A program made the position numbers and the translations under genes. Under the pieces are notes generated by a model, which did not search any database, was not told where the DNA came from, and saw only the letters and a list, made by a program, of their open reading frames with translations. Of a DNA stretch of 64,000 nucleotides, positions 18,095 to 26,804 are shown piece by piece; within the stretch, counting starts at the first letter, position 1; each line of letters begins with the position of its first letter. The stretch covers positions 1 through 64,000 of the forward strand of contig NZ_CP047202.1 in assembly GCF_030408715.1 (NCBI RefSeq). The letters run 5' to 3'. The DNA is from Corynebacterium confusum (lineage in GTDB: Bacteria > Actinomycetota > Actinomycetes > Mycobacteriales > Mycobacteriaceae).

Positions 18095-18964
18095 CTAGTA
18101 GACCTCGATCGAGCGGATGTGGTTGCCCAGGCCCTTGCGGGTAAAGACCGTGTGGGCGCTGGTGGGGTCGGTGGCCGCGCCCATCGCCAGCAGCAGCGGG
18201 ACGTAGTGGTCGGCGGTGGGGTGGGCAATCCGCGCGCCTGGGCCCTGGTGCAGGTAGTCGGTCAGGGCGTCCACGTTGCCGGAGTGGATGTTGGCCGCGG
18301 CCCACTCGTCGAAGGCGTCCAGGTGGCCGGAGAGCTCGGGATTGCGGAAGACCGCGAAGGAGTGGGTCATGTAGCCGCTGCCGATGACCAGGATGCCCTC
18401 CGTGCGCTGCGGGCGCAGCTTCTCGCCCAGCTCCAGCAGGTCCTGTGGGTTCAGGCTGGGCATGGAGACCTGGACGACGGGCACGTCGCCGGCCGGATAC
18501 ATGGCCATCAGCGGGATAAAGGCGCCGTGGTCCAAGCCGCGATCGGCGAACTGGTGGACCGGCTGGTAACCCAGCAGGCCCGCGACGCGCTGGGCGAGCT
18601 CGCCGGCGTCCGGGGTGGGGTAGCGCAGGGTGAAGTACTCCGGGTCGAAGCCGGAGAAGTCGTAGAACAGCGGGGCATCGGCTGCCGTGGCGTTGATGGC
18701 CACCGGCGCGTTCTCCCAGTGCGCGGAGACCACCACGATGGCCCGCGGCTTCGGCAGGGAGCGCGACCAGTCGTAGAGGTCGTTCATCCAGCCGTGGTTG
18801 CCCAGCGCCGGCGGGGCGCCGTGGCTAATGAACAGGGCTGGCAGGGGGCCGTCGGCCGGCTCCCACCGGCGGTGCAGGTGGGTCTCGGGGAGGGCGCGTT
18901 CGCGCAGATCGTAGATGGCGCCGGCCGGGCGGACGGGGTTGAATTCTTCGGCGAGGGTGGGCAT
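18095..18964 (-). CDS. LigB-type dioxygenase (DODA / YgiD family)
   Basis: Members of this class III extradiol dioxygenase family open catechol rings (4,5-DOPA dioxygenase-like) using Fe(II) or Zn. The 289-residue protein shows the metal-site segments FISHGAPPALGN (His near 49), VVSAHWE (His near 91), DRGLDHGAFIPLMAMYP (His near 154), GSGYMTHSF and TADHYVPLLLAMG (near 250). Start ATG 18964 is preceded by AGGAG. An imperfect inverted repeat, ACTTAAAGCGTAAAGT, lies at 18979-18994 and could be an operator. Substrate is not predictable. Confidence 0.85.
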   Translation of the reverse strand: MPTLAEEFNPVRPAGAIYDLRERALPETHLHRRWEPADGPLPALFISHGAPPALGNHGWMNDLYDWSRSLPKPRAIVVVSAHWENAPVAINATAADAPLFYDFSGFDPEYFTLRYPTPDAGELAQRVAGLLGYQPVHQFADRGLDHGAFIPLMAMYPAGDVPVVQVSMPSLNPQDLLELGEKLRPQRTEGILVIGSGYMTHSFAVFRNPELSGHLDAFDEWAAANIHSGNVDALTDYLHQGPGARIAHPTADHYVPLLLAMGAATDPTSAHTVFTRKGLGNHIRSIEVY

Positions 18965-19013
18965 GGGGACTCTCCTGTACTTAAAGCGTAAAGTAAGGCT
19001 AGCCCACGAATAC

Positions 19014-19553
19014 TTAATCTGTAAAGCGTTTGACGAGAACCAGGTGGCCGTTGCGCTCGCTCTCGTGCTCAAAGCCCAGGTACTGGTAGAGCCGGTGGGC
19101 GCGGGGGTTGTTCGGATCCACCGACAGGGAGATGCCGGGAGTGCCCAGTTTGCGGGCCAGCTCGGTGGCGGCTTGGATGAGCGAGGTGCCAATTCCTTGG
19201 CCCTTGTAGCGGCCCTCCACCGCGAGCGCGAGCTCTGGGATGCCCTCCTCGGCGTGGCCGAAGCCGTGGCTTTCCTCCGTGCCCCACATCAGCCACACGC
19301 CGCCGGCTGGGACGTAGGCGTCCCAGGCGATGAATCCGCCCTCGTTCGGGTTCCACGCCGCTACGTAGTACTCGTAATCCTTATCGAAATGCTCAGAGAT
19401 CTCGCCGAATTCGTCCCCGAAAGTGTCGGTCAAGAAATTCAGGCGCGCGATGTAGGTGCGATCCGATTCCTGGGTCGCTCGCAGCTCGATCTGCAGCTGG
19501 TCAGGGTTCTGGTTCAGCTTGTCATCCTGTGTCTGAGAGTCCATGCGCGCCAT
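19014..19553 (-). CDS. GNAT-family N-acetyltransferase
   Basis: A 179-residue acetyl-CoA-dependent acetyltransferase fold. The acetyl-CoA binding motif A is visible at ELALAVEGRYKGQGIGTSLI (about 107-126, Q/RxxGxG/A pattern), followed by ISLSVDPNNPRAHRLYQYLGF (about 142-162), typical motif B. Substrate is unknown. Start at 19553 or at the Met three codons inside. It is transcribed in the same direction as the dioxygenase but separated by about 50 bp with its own probable promoter region. Confidence 0.88.
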   Translation of the reverse strand: MARMDSQTQDDKLNQNPDQLQIELRATQESDRTYIARLNFLTDTFGDEFGEISEHFDKDYEYYVAAWNPNEGGFIAWDAYVPAGGVWLMWGTEESHGFGHAEEGIPELALAVEGRYKGQGIGTSLIQAATELARKLGTPGISLSVDPNNPRAHRLYQYLGFEHESERNGHLVLVKRFTD

Positions 19554-19564
19554 TGTGGGCCACG

Positions 19565-19768
19565 CTAGGCCAGGTGGTAGTTGGCCACCTCGTGGCCAGC
19601 GAATTCGCGGGCCACCCCGGACTCGTCCACGGAGCGGAACACGGTGTCGTTCTCAATCGCAAAGCGTAGGTTTTCCACCCGGTTAGACGGATCCCCGACT
19701 ATCGGCCCCGCGGAAAAATAAAAAGTCTCCCCGTTAGTAAGTTTTACCGTCAAAGATTCAATACTCAT
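19565..19768 (-). CDS. Small hypothetical protein
   Basis: A 67-residue acidic, beta-rich protein (MSIESLTVKLTNGETFYFSA...). A Shine-Dalgarno AAGGAG lies about 13 bp before ATG 19768, and it is 11 bp upstream of the acetyltransferase gene, so the two are probably co-transcribed. No domain recognised. Confidence 0.6.
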   Translation of the reverse strand: MSIESLTVKLTNGETFYFSAGPIVGDPSNRVENLRFAIENDTVFRSVDESGVAREFAGHEVANYHLA

Positions 19769-19882
19769 CTAGCTGAAGCTCCTTGCTCCCGACCGATCGA
19801 AGTGCACAACGTTGTTCTCCATAAATTACTGTCCGGGGCGCTATAGAATCTAATTAGAAGGTCCGAATGAGATCTATGTAAT

Positions 19883-19937
19883 AAAAAGCCACCCCCGAAA
19901 GTAAGTACAACCGTGTACTTCACTTCGCGGGGGTGGC
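19883..19937 (-). terminator. Terminator of the 19960-20757 gene
   Basis: A long hairpin, GCCACCCCCG...CGGGGGTGGC, with an inner AAGTAAGTAC/GTACTTCACTT stem. On the minus strand it is followed by TTTTTAT. Confidence 0.85.
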
Positions 19938-19959
19938 GGAAGCTACGGGGGTGAAAGGA

Positions 19960-20757
19960 CTAGTCCTCGTCCTCGCGCAGGCGGTGCTTGCCCTCGTTAT
20001 CCGAGTCGTCGGTCAGGCGGGCGGTGTCCTCCTCCGGGCGCTCAGCGGTCTCCGCCTGGTGGTTGGCCAGCTGGGCGTCCAGGGAGCCGAGCAGCTCCTC
20101 GTCGCGGTCCACCACGCCTTCTTCCACCTGGGTGGACACCGGCTTCTCCGTGGTCGAGGTGTAGACCAAGGTGGAGCCGGCGGTCTGCTCGTTGCCGCCG
20201 AATTCCTCGACGCGCGGCGGCTGCTCCGACGGGGTGTCGTTGCGGCGCAGCCAGTAGTACACGCCGCCGCCGATAGCGGCCACCGCGGCCACGACCGCCG
20301 CGATCGGCCAGAACGCGGAGCGGTTCTGCTTCTTCTGCTTCTTTGTCGCCTGCTTGCGGGCCTTCTTGGCGGCCTTGGTGGCGGACTTGCGGGAGTCCTG
20401 GGCGCGGCGTTCCAGCTGGATGGCCTTCTTCTGGGACTTCTTGCGGGCTTCGGTGGCGGACTTGCGCAGGTTGGCCGTGGCGTTTTCGGTCTTGTCCTTT
20501 GCCTTGTCCTGGGCTTCGTTCGCCTGGGACTTGATGTCTTCGAGGGCGCGCTCCAGACGGGAGTGGGCGGCCTGGGTCACGCGGCCGGCCTCCTTGCGGG
20601 ACCCGGGGAACCAGTCCTGGGTGTGGTTGTCCACCTTGTCCGCGGCCTCCTCTAAAGCGTCGTAAGTCTGGCGGGCCTTTTCGTCCCGGAACTCAGCGAA
20701 CTGGTTCCACAGGGACGAACCGACTCGGTAGGCCATGTTCAAGCTGCCAAGATTCAT
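19960..20757 (-). CDS. Conserved single-pass membrane protein with basic coiled coil
   Basis: The 265-residue protein has an Ala/Lys/Arg/Glu-rich coiled-coil segment (about 25-145), one membrane segment (WPIAAVVAAVAAIGGGVYYW, about 150-169) followed by RRND, and an acidic disordered C-terminus (about 170-265). This architecture recurs near metF or cell-envelope genes in corynebacteria; its function is unknown. A Shine-Dalgarno AGGAGA precedes ATG 20757. Confidence 0.75.
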   Translation of the reverse strand: MNLGSLNMAYRVGSSLWNQFAEFRDEKARQTYDALEEAADKVDNHTQDWFPGSRKEAGRVTQAAHSRLERALEDIKSQANEAQDKAKDKTENATANLRKSATEARKKSQKKAIQLERRAQDSRKSATKAAKKARKQATKKQKKQNRSAFWPIAAVVAAVAAIGGGVYYWLRRNDTPSEQPPRVEEFGGNEQTAGSTLVYTSTTEKPVSTQVEEGVVDRDEELLGSLDAQLANHQAETAERPEEDTARLTDDSDNEGKHRLREDED

Positions 20758-21024
20758 GGTTTCTCCTAAGTAAAGGTTTATTAATCGTTCCTAGTCCAGC
20801 GTAGTGAACTTTTGGGCGGGGCGGCAATAGGAGGGGCCGAGAACACAGCCGGGTATAGACCGCTTGGTTCATTTTGGGTCGCGTTTTATTCACCCGAAAA
20901 TCGGAGATCGCTACAGCTACTGCGGTTTTAAAGGTATTACGTTTGGAAAACTCTGGTGTCAAAAATGAACAGCTTGGTACATTTCTCGCTAAGCGCAAGC
21001 CCACTACCAGCAGAGGAGGTCACC
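20758..21024. other. Intergenic region upstream of metF
   Basis: 267 bp between divergent genes. It should hold promoters for both; I see no convincing riboswitch, McbR box or hairpin. Confidence 0.5.
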
Positions 21025-21963
21025 GTGGTCCCCCGGATGTCCGCTTCCGCGCCACTAGACCAAAACGAGCTGAATGTCTACCCGGCGCCGGTGCCACAGC
21101 GCACCGCCCTGTCCTTCGAAGTCATCCCGCCGCGCCACGACGCGGATGCCGCCAAGGTCAACGGCCTGCTCGAAGCCTTGAGCTCCTACCACCCCGACTA
21201 CATCGCGGTCACCAGTTCCCAGCGCTCCGGCTGGCTGCGCGGCACCGCCGCCTTCATCGAGCGCATCGCCCAGCGCACCCAGATGCGCCCGCTCGCGCAC
21301 CTGGCCTGCACCGCCGGCACCCGCGCGGAGCTCATCGGCTGGATAGACACGCTCGTCGATGCCGGCGTGCGCGGGCTGCTGGCCCTGCGCGGCGACCTCG
21401 CCCCGGGGCAGACTTCCCTGCCGGAGGGCTACCTGCCGCACGCCGACGACTTGGTGCGGCTAGTCCGCGAGTGGGAGCAGTCCCAGGCCGCCCGCTTCGC
21501 CGCCGGGCGCCTGGCCGTGGGCGTGGCCTGCTACCCGCAGGGGCACGCCGAATCTCGCAACGCCGACGAGGACATCGACGTCTTGTTGACCAAGCAGCGC
21601 TGCGGCGCCGACTTCGCCATCACCCAGCTCTTCTTCGACGCCGCGGACTACCACCGCTTCGCCGAGCGCGCCCACCTGGCCGGGGTGAACATCCCGCTGA
21701 TCCCGGGCATCATGCCCATGACCAGCGCTAAGCGCCTGGCGCGCATGGGCGAGCTCACCGGCCTGCCCGTTCCGGCGCCGGTAGTTAACCGCCTAGCCCA
21801 GGCGCGGGACCCGGCCGAGGAGCACGAGATCGGCCTGGACCTGACCGCCCAGCTGGCCCGCGAGGTTTTGGCCGGGGGCGCGGGCGGGTTGCACGTTTAT
21901 ACCCACAACAACGCCGCCGTGACCCAGGACCTGCTGGACCGGGTGGGCATCGCCGCCGCCTAA
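21025..21963 (+). CDS. metF: Methylenetetrahydrofolate reductase
   Basis: MetF reduces 5,10-methylene-THF to 5-methyl-THF, the methyl donor of MetE next door. The frame is open from 20956, but GTG 21025 is the likely start: GAGGAGG at 21013-21019 sits 5 bp before it, while ATG 21037 is 17 bp away. The 312-residue protein shows the TIM-barrel flavoprotein features: LSFEVIPPR (catalytic Glu of the FEFFPP-type motif), ALRGDLAPG, VACYPQGHAE, KQRCGADFAITQLFFD near 190, and PGIMPMTSAKR near 219. Confidence 0.94.
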   Translation: MVPRMSASAPLDQNELNVYPAPVPQRTALSFEVIPPRHDADAAKVNGLLEALSSYHPDYIAVTSSQRSGWLRGTAAFIERIAQRTQMRPLAHLACTAGTRAELIGWIDTLVDAGVRGLLALRGDLAPGQTSLPEGYLPHADDLVRLVREWEQSQAARFAAGRLAVGVACYPQGHAESRNADEDIDVLLTKQRCGADFAITQLFFDAADYHRFAERAHLAGVNIPLIPGIMPMTSAKRLARMGELTGLPVPAPVVNRLAQARDPAEEHEIGLDLTAQLAREVLAGGAGGLHVYTHNNAAVTQDLLDRVGIAAA

Positions 21964-22001
21964 ACCGCAATCAGAACGAAAAATTAAAGGAGAACACCAC
22001 C

Positions 22002-24263
22002 ATGTCTTCACCGAAGAAATTCCCCGCCGTGACCATCGAGGGTTATCCCCGGGTCGGTGCGAACCGCGAGCTCAAGAAGGCCCTCGAGGCCTACTGGGCC
22101 GGGCGTATCGACGAGGCCAGCTTCGAATCCGCCGCCCATTCGCTGCGCGTGGACACCTACGCTCGCCTCAAAGGCCTCGGTCTCGACGAGGACTACGCCA
22201 TCCCAGCGGACGTGGCCTACTACGACCAGGTGCTGGAAACCGCCCTGACCGTCGGCGCGGTGCCGGGGCTGACGCTGGACGATGAGTTCACCCTCGCCCG
22301 CGGCAACGCCGACAAGGCGCCGCTGGAGATGACCAAGTGGTTTGATACCAACTACCACTACATCGTCCCGGAGATCGCCGACGACCTGGGCTTTAGCGCC
22401 CACCCGGACCGCCTGCTGAAGCTGGTGGACGAAGCCCGCCAGGCTGGCCACACCGTCCGCCCCTACCTCGTCGGCCCGGTCACGCTGCTGGCCCTGTCTA
22501 AGCCGGCCGAGGGCGCGACCAAACAGCCCCTGGAGCGCCTGGCGGAGCTGGTCGTCGTCTACCAGGAGCTGCTGGCAGCCCTGCACGTCAAAGGCGTGGA
22601 ATGGGTCCAGCTGGCCGAGCCCGCCGTGGTAGCGGATCTGACGGTGGCCAGCGACGCCGAACTAGCCTCCCACCTGGCCGAGGCCTACCGCGCCATCCTG
22701 GGCACGCAGACCCGCCCGAACGTCTACCTGACCACCCCGTACGGCGCGGCCCGCGCGAGCCTCGACGTCCTTCAGGATCTGGCCCCGGAGGCCGTGCAGG
22801 TGGATCTCAGCGTGGGCACGCTCGGCCAGGAGCCGGGCTACCTCGACCGGGTGGCAAAGCTGGCAGCCAAGACCCACCTGGTGGCCGGCCTGGTGGACGG
22901 GCGCAACGTTTGGGCGGCCAACCTGCACGACCTGCGGGAGAAGTTCGAGCGGCTGCCCGGAGCATCGGTGTCCACCTCGGTTTCCCTGCAGCACGTGCCG
23001 CACACCGTGGAGGCCGAAAAGAACCTGCCCGTGGACGTCGCCGGCTGGTTCTCCTTTGCGGATGAGAAAATCGCCGAGGTCGTCGCACTCGCCGCGGGGC
23101 CGGAGGCGGCCCCGCAGGCCTTCGCCAAGGCCGACCGCGCCGTGCGCACCCGCGCCGAATCCACCCGCACCCACAACGCGGACGTGCAGGCCCGCACCGC
23201 GGCCCTGCCGCACGGGGCCGTGAGCCGTGAGCCCGCCTTTGCTGAGCGCAACCGCGCCCAGAAGGAGCTGCTCAAGCTGCCGCCGCTGCCGACGACCACC
23301 ATCGGCTCCTTCCCGCAGACGCCGGAGATCCGGGCGGCCCGCGCGAAGCATAAGGCCGGTGAGCTCAGCGACGCGGCTTACACGGACGCCCTCAAGCGGG
23401 AGATCGCCAGCGTGGTAGCCCTGCAGGAGGAACTGGGCCTGGACGTGTTGGTCCACGGCGAGGCCGAGCGCAACGACATGGTCCAGTACTTCGCGGAGCT
23501 GCTCGACGGCTTCGTGGTCACCGAACACGGCTGGGTGCAGTCCTACGGTTCCCGCTGCACCCGCCCGCCGATAGTCGTCGGGGACATCTCCCGCCCGGCG
23601 CCCATGACCGTGGAGTGGACCTCGTACGCGCAGTCGCTGACCGAGCGCCCCGTCAAGGGGATGCTCACCGGCCCGGTGACCATCCTGGCCTGGTCTTTCG
23701 TGCGCGACGACGTCCCGCAATCGGTCTCCGCGGATCAGCTGGGCGTGGCCTTGGCCGACGAGGTCCGGGATCTAGAGGACGCCGGGGTGGGGATCATCCA
23801 GATCGATGAGCCGGCCCTGCGCGAGCTGCTCCCGCTGCGCGCGGAAGACCGCGCCGAGTACCTGGACTGGGCGGTGCGCGCCTTCCGCCTGGTGGCGCTT
23901 GAAGCCCAGCCCACCACGCAGATCCACACCCACCTGTGCTACTCCGAGTTCGGCCAGATCATCGACGCCGTGGCGGCGCTCGATGCCGACGTCACCTCCA
24001 TCGAGGCGGCCCGCTCCCGCATGGAGCTGCTCGAGGACCTAGACGAGAAGTTCCACTCCGAAATCGGGCCGGGCATCTACGACATCCACTCGCCGCGCGT
24101 GCCGTCGGTAGAGGAGATGGCGGAGCTCATCCGCACGGCGCTGAAGAACGTGCCGGCGGAGCGCCTGTGGATTAACCCCGACTGCGGCCTGAAGACCCGC
24201 GGCTACGAGGAGACGACTGCCTCCCTGCGCAACATGATCCGAGCGCGCGACGCCGTGGTCTAG
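22002..24263 (+). CDS. metE: Cobalamin-independent methionine synthase
   Basis: MetE transfers the methyl group from 5-methyl-THF (polyglutamate) to homocysteine, giving methionine. The 753-residue protein has the double TIM barrel; the C-terminal half begins at about 428 ([17 protein letters not shown]). Zinc ligands are visible: His and Cys in [10 protein letters not shown] near 640 and the distal Cys in [13 protein letters not shown] near 725. A Shine-Dalgarno AAAGGAGAA precedes ATG 22002 and the gene is 38 bp after metF, so metF-metE is an operon in which one product feeds the other. Confidence 0.97.
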   Translation: MSSPKKFPAVTIEGYPRVGANRELKKALEAYWAGRIDEASFESAAHSLRVDTYARLKGLGLDEDYAIPADVAYYDQVLETALTVGAVPGLTLDDEFTLARGNADKAPLEMTKWFDTNYHYIVPEIADDLGFSAHPDRLLKLVDEARQAGHTVRPYLVGPVTLLALSKPAEGATKQPLERLAELVVVYQELLAALHVKGVEWVQLAEPAVVADLTVASDAELASHLAEAYRAILGTQTRPNVYLTTPYGAARASLDVLQDLAPEAVQVDLSVGTLGQEPGYLDRVAKLAAKTHLVAGLVDGRNVWAANLHDLREKFERLPGASVSTSVSLQHVPHTVEAEKNLPVDVAGWFSFADEKIAEVVALAAGPEAAPQAFAKADRAVRTRAESTRTHNADVQARTAALPHGAVSREPAFAERNRAQKELLKLPPLPTTTIGSFPQTPEIRAARAKHKAGELSDAAYTDALKREIASVVALQEELGLDVLVHGEAERNDMVQYFAELLDGFVVTEHGWVQSYGSRCTRPPIVVGDISRPAPMTVEWTSYAQSLTERPVKGMLTGPVTILAWSFVRDDVPQSVSADQLGVALADEVRDLEDAGVGIIQIDEPALRELLPLRAEDRAEYLDWAVRAFRLVALEAQPTTQIHTHLCYSEFGQIIDAVAALDADVTSIEAARSRMELLEDLDEKFHSEIGPGIYDIHSPRVPSVEEMAELIRTALKNVPAERLWINPDCGLKTRGYEETTASLRNMIRARDAVV

Positions 24264-24276
24264 CCCGCGATCGCTG

Positions 24277-24305
24277 AGGGCGTGCCGCCGCACGCGGCGC
24301 GCCCT
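24277..24305 (+). terminator. Probable terminator of metE
   Basis: AGGGCGTGCCGC (24277-24288) pairs with GCGGCGCGCCCT (24294-24305) with one mismatch, followed by TGCTTCATT. The U-tract is weak. Confidence 0.55.
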
Positions 24306-24317
24306 TGCTTCATTATC

Positions 24318-24323
24318 TATAAT
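24318..24323 (+). promoter_or_regulatory. -10 box of leaderless ppiA
   Basis: A perfect TATAAT at 24318-24323 overlaps an upstream in-frame ATG (24322) and lies 7 bp before ATG 24331. Transcription would start at about 24330, so translation must begin at 24331 on a leaderless mRNA. Confidence 0.65.
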
Positions 24324-24330
24324 GGCGGGC

Positions 24331-24858
24331 ATGACTCAGAAGACCGCTACAGCAACTCTGCACACCAACTTGGGTGACATTGTTATTGACTTGTTCGGTA
24401 ACCATGCGCCGGTTACCGTAGAAAACTTCATCGGCCTGGCCAAGGGTGACAAGGAATACGCCACCCAGAACGCTAAGGGCGAGCAGTCCGGCCCGTTCTA
24501 CGACGGGGCCATCTTCCACCGCATCATTGACAACTTCATGATCCAGGGCGGCGACCCGACCGGCACCGGCCGCGGCGGCCCCGGCTACCAGTTCCAGGAT
24601 GAGTTCCACCCGGAGCTGCAGTTCGATCGCCCGTTCCTGCTGGCCATGGCCAACGCCGGCCCGGGCACCAACGGTTCCCAGTTCTTCATCACCGTGGCTG
24701 CCACCCCGCACCTGAACAACCACCACACCATCTTCGGTGAGGTCACCGACGCCCAGTCCCAGGACGTCGTGTCCAAGATCGCCAAGGTCGACACCGACCG
24801 CATGGACCGCCCGCGCGAAGACGTGGTCATCGAATCCGTGGAGATCGCCGAGGCCTAA
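24331..24858 (+). CDS. ppiA: Cyclophilin-type peptidyl-prolyl cis-trans isomerase
   Basis: This folding catalyst isomerises Xaa-Pro bonds. The 175-residue cytoplasmic cyclophilin contains the active-site segments FHRIIDNFMIQGGDPTGTG (Arg and Gln of the catalytic site, about 66-84) and FLLAMANAGPGTNGSQFFIT (about 106-125). The start was set at ATG 24331, not 24322, because the -10 box covers the latter. This is the conserved ppiA position between the gyrase genes and crgA in Mycobacteriales. Confidence 0.95.
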   Translation: MTQKTATATLHTNLGDIVIDLFGNHAPVTVENFIGLAKGDKEYATQNAKGEQSGPFYDGAIFHRIIDNFMIQGGDPTGTGRGGPGYQFQDEFHPELQFDRPFLLAMANAGPGTNGSQFFITVAATPHLNNHHTIFGEVTDAQSQDVVSKIAKVDTDRMDRPREDVVIESVEIAEA

Positions 24859-24883
24859 GCCCTAGGCTCCCGCGATGAGCCCT

Positions 24884-24924
24884 CCCGCCCGCCCCGCCGC
24901 ATCAGCCGGCCGGGCGGGCTTTTT
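24884..24924 (+). terminator. Terminator of ppiA
   Basis: CCCGCCCG (24884-24891) pairs with CGGGCGGG (24911-24918) and is followed by CTTTTT. Confidence 0.8.
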
Positions 24925-24992
24925 GCTATCTGCTTCCTCCTAGCCTTCCTTGTTTTCGCCCCTTGGTTTTACAGAAAGCCCTCGTTTTAACC

Positions 24993-25658
24993 ATGACTTT
25001 CGAACAGCACCTGCGTTCCTATTACCGCACCGCCCCTGTCACCGCCTGGATCGTGGCCGTCAACTGCGCGGTGTGGCTGGCCACCGCCGTCCAGTCCCGG
25101 TCTGTGACCGGCAGCTACTACCACTCCTCGCTGGCGTTGAGCTGGAGTCTCTGGGGCCCCGAATTCTCCGCCGGGCACTACTGGCAGGCGGTCACCAGCG
25201 CCTTCATGCACCTGGGGCTAGGCCACCTGGCGGTGAACATGTTCCTGCTGGTGCTTATCGGGAGGGAGATTGAGACCTACCTGGGTTCGGCGCGGTACGC
25301 CCTGGTCTATCTGGCGACGGTGCTGGGGGCCTCGGCCAGCATCGTGTGGATGGCCTTCACTCAGCCGACTGCCGGTGCCTCCGGCGCGCTTTTCGCCCTC
25401 ATGGTGGTCCTGGTAGCCGTGAACTACCAAAGGCGAACCGATCTGCGCGCGCCCATCGTGCTCGTGGTGGTCAACATCGCCTACACCTTCCTGGCCACGG
25501 GCGTGTCCCTGTGGGGCCACCTGGGCGGCGTCGCGGTGGGCGTGGTGCTGGCCCTGTTCGTGGCGGCCCGCAACCCCAAAGTCTCCGGCTGGGGTGTCGC
25601 AGCGACCACGGTGGCGGCATTCGTGTTATTAGTGGCGCGAGCAGGCCTTTGGGGATAG
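24993..25658 (+). CDS. Rhomboid-family intramembrane serine protease
   Basis: Rhomboids cleave membrane proteins inside the bilayer. The 221-residue protein (from ATG 24993) has six hydrophobic segments. The catalytic Ser lies in GASGALF (GxSG motif) of TM4 near residue 133 and the catalytic His in WGHLGGVAVG of TM6 near 182; the L1-loop/TM2 segment HLGLGHLAVNMFLL near 72-85 is also typical. A rhomboid gene after ppiA is common in corynebacteria and mycobacteria. The AT-rich DnaA-box cluster begins 11 bp after its stop codon. Confidence 0.9.
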   Translation: MTFEQHLRSYYRTAPVTAWIVAVNCAVWLATAVQSRSVTGSYYHSSLALSWSLWGPEFSAGHYWQAVTSAFMHLGLGHLAVNMFLLVLIGREIETYLGSARYALVYLATVLGASASIVWMAFTQPTAGASGALFALMVVLVAVNYQRRTDLRAPIVLVVVNIAYTFLATGVSLWGHLGGVAVGVVLALFVAARNPKVSGWGVAATTVAAFVLLVARAGLWG

Positions 25659-25668
25659 GTGCGGCGTG

Positions 25669-26004
25669 TTATCCACGAGCGCAAGTGTTCGAAAAGATTT
25701 CACACCGGTTGTCCACATTGTGGATAACTACATTTTTGTAATTTCCGAACGCTTGTGTGTTTTTCGAATGACAAATCCCAGTGTAGCGATCATTTTTCGA
25801 AATTTTAATCCGGTGTGGAAACGGGGAGAAAAGTTATCCACAGGCTGTGGTAAATTCTGTGAATTACGGGCTTTCACACTTTTATCCCCAGCCTGTGGAT
25901 AACTTTTTACCCAACGGTGTCAGTAAAAGCCCTGCTTACACTCTTGTAATTTACAAAAGCACAGGTGAGTGCCCCGGTGGAAAATTTGGGGACACTGTGG
26001 AGAA
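25669..26004. other. Second DnaA-box cluster (oriC-like locus)
   Basis: Between the rhomboid gene and the convergent gene at 26037 lies an AT-rich stretch with seven DnaA boxes in 336 bp. Perfect: 25719-25727 (minus), 25834-25842 (plus), 25894-25902 (minus). One mismatch: 25669-25677, 25709-25717, 25882-25890 and 25996-26004. Two are back-to-back inverted pairs (25709-25727 and 25882-25902). It also has three TTTTCGAA motifs (25688-25695, 25761-25768, 25794-25801) and sequences like the dnaA-dnaN repeats (TTGTAATTT, GTGAATTAC, AATGACAAA). This is more boxes than in the dnaA-dnaN gap. It could be oriC itself or a DnaA-titrating/reactivating locus. Confidence 0.7.
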
Positions 26005-26036
26005 CTCTGTGGTGGGAAACTTTGCGGCGGAGAATC

Positions 26037-26387
26037 TCAGAGGCGGGGCAGCTGCGTCCAGTGCAGGCCGAGATCCGTGCCGCGGCCGAAGAACTCGTAC
26101 GCACGCTCCGTGCCGTCCTGGATGCCGTCGGCGACGTCCTCTCCGCCGGAGGTGATATCCACGGTCAGCGGCTGCTGGGAGCGGACAGCGGCCACCCACC
26201 CGCCGGAGACATACGCGCCGTCCTCGGTGCGCTCCAGGCTGTCCAGGAAGGCGGCCAGCGCGGCCTGGGCGCTATCGCGCTCGCCGTCGGTGACAACGAG
26301 CCGGACCGTCGCCGGGGTGCCGTCGTTGTGCGGGGGATTGTCCCACAGCCAGTCGTAGTCCATTTGGTATTCGCGGTTAGTGCTCAT
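26037..26387 (-). CDS. Conserved hypothetical protein next to crgA
   Basis: A 116-residue acidic soluble protein (MSTNREYQMDYDWLWDNPPH...) with no membrane segment and no motif I can name. It lies between the DnaA-box cluster and crgA. Its only neighbour upstream on the same strand is crgA, separated by a terminator, so it probably has its own promoter. Confidence 0.7.
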   Translation of the reverse strand: MSTNREYQMDYDWLWDNPPHNDGTPATVRLVVTDGERDSAQAALAAFLDSLERTEDGAYVSGGWVAAVRSQQPLTVDITSGGEDVADGIQDGTERAYEFFGRGTDLGLHWTQLPRL

Positions 26388-26410
26388 GCGCAAAAGACTA
26401 CGTGAAAAAG

Positions 26411-26440
26411 GCATGAAAAAAGGCGGCCAAAGGCCGCCTT
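26411..26440 (-). terminator. Terminator of crgA
   Basis: AAGGCGGCC (26420-26428) and GGCCGCCTT (26432-26440) form a perfect 9-bp stem with a 3-base loop. On the minus strand a TTTTTTC tract follows. Confidence 0.9.
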
Positions 26441-26452
26441 CGGGGCAAAAGC

Positions 26453-26725
26453 TTAGCGCCAGCCCATGGTCATCAGGAGACCGATGATGGCCAGGCCGAA
26501 GCCGATGAGGTAGTTCCACGGGCCGAGCTCCTGCATGAGCGGGATGTGCTCGCCGGCCAGGTAGTTGACCACGATCCAGGCCAGCCCGATGAGCATCAGG
26601 CCGAGCATCAGCACGATGTACCACTTGGAGGTGCCCTCCGAGTTGATCTTGACCGGGGTGCGGTTCGCCGAGGAGCTGGCGGTCGAGCTGATCGGGGCGT
26701 TCTTCGAAATCTTGGCCTTTGGCAT
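26453..26725 (-). CDS. crgA: Cell division protein CrgA
   Basis: CrgA is a small septal membrane protein that interacts with FtsZ, FtsQ, FtsI and PBPs in Actinobacteria. From ATG 26725 the product is 90 residues: basic N-terminus MPKAKISKN, two membrane segments (about 34-57 and 68-87) and the family sequence NYLAGE...[11 protein letters not shown] between and within them. Its position beside the pknA/pknB operon is conserved. An upstream in-frame extension exists but lacks a ribosome site. Confidence 0.93.
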   Translation of the reverse strand: MPKAKISKNAPISSTASSSANRTPVKINSEGTSKWYIVLMLGLMLIGLAWIVVNYLAGEHIPLMQELGPWNYLIGFGLAIIGLLMTMGWR

Positions 26726-26804
26726 GTTCTTTCCTAACTTTGGTGTACGGGCGGGGCGGATTCGGGCCGGGCTGGTGTTGCGCCACAGTCTAGCAGCGCC
26801 CCGG

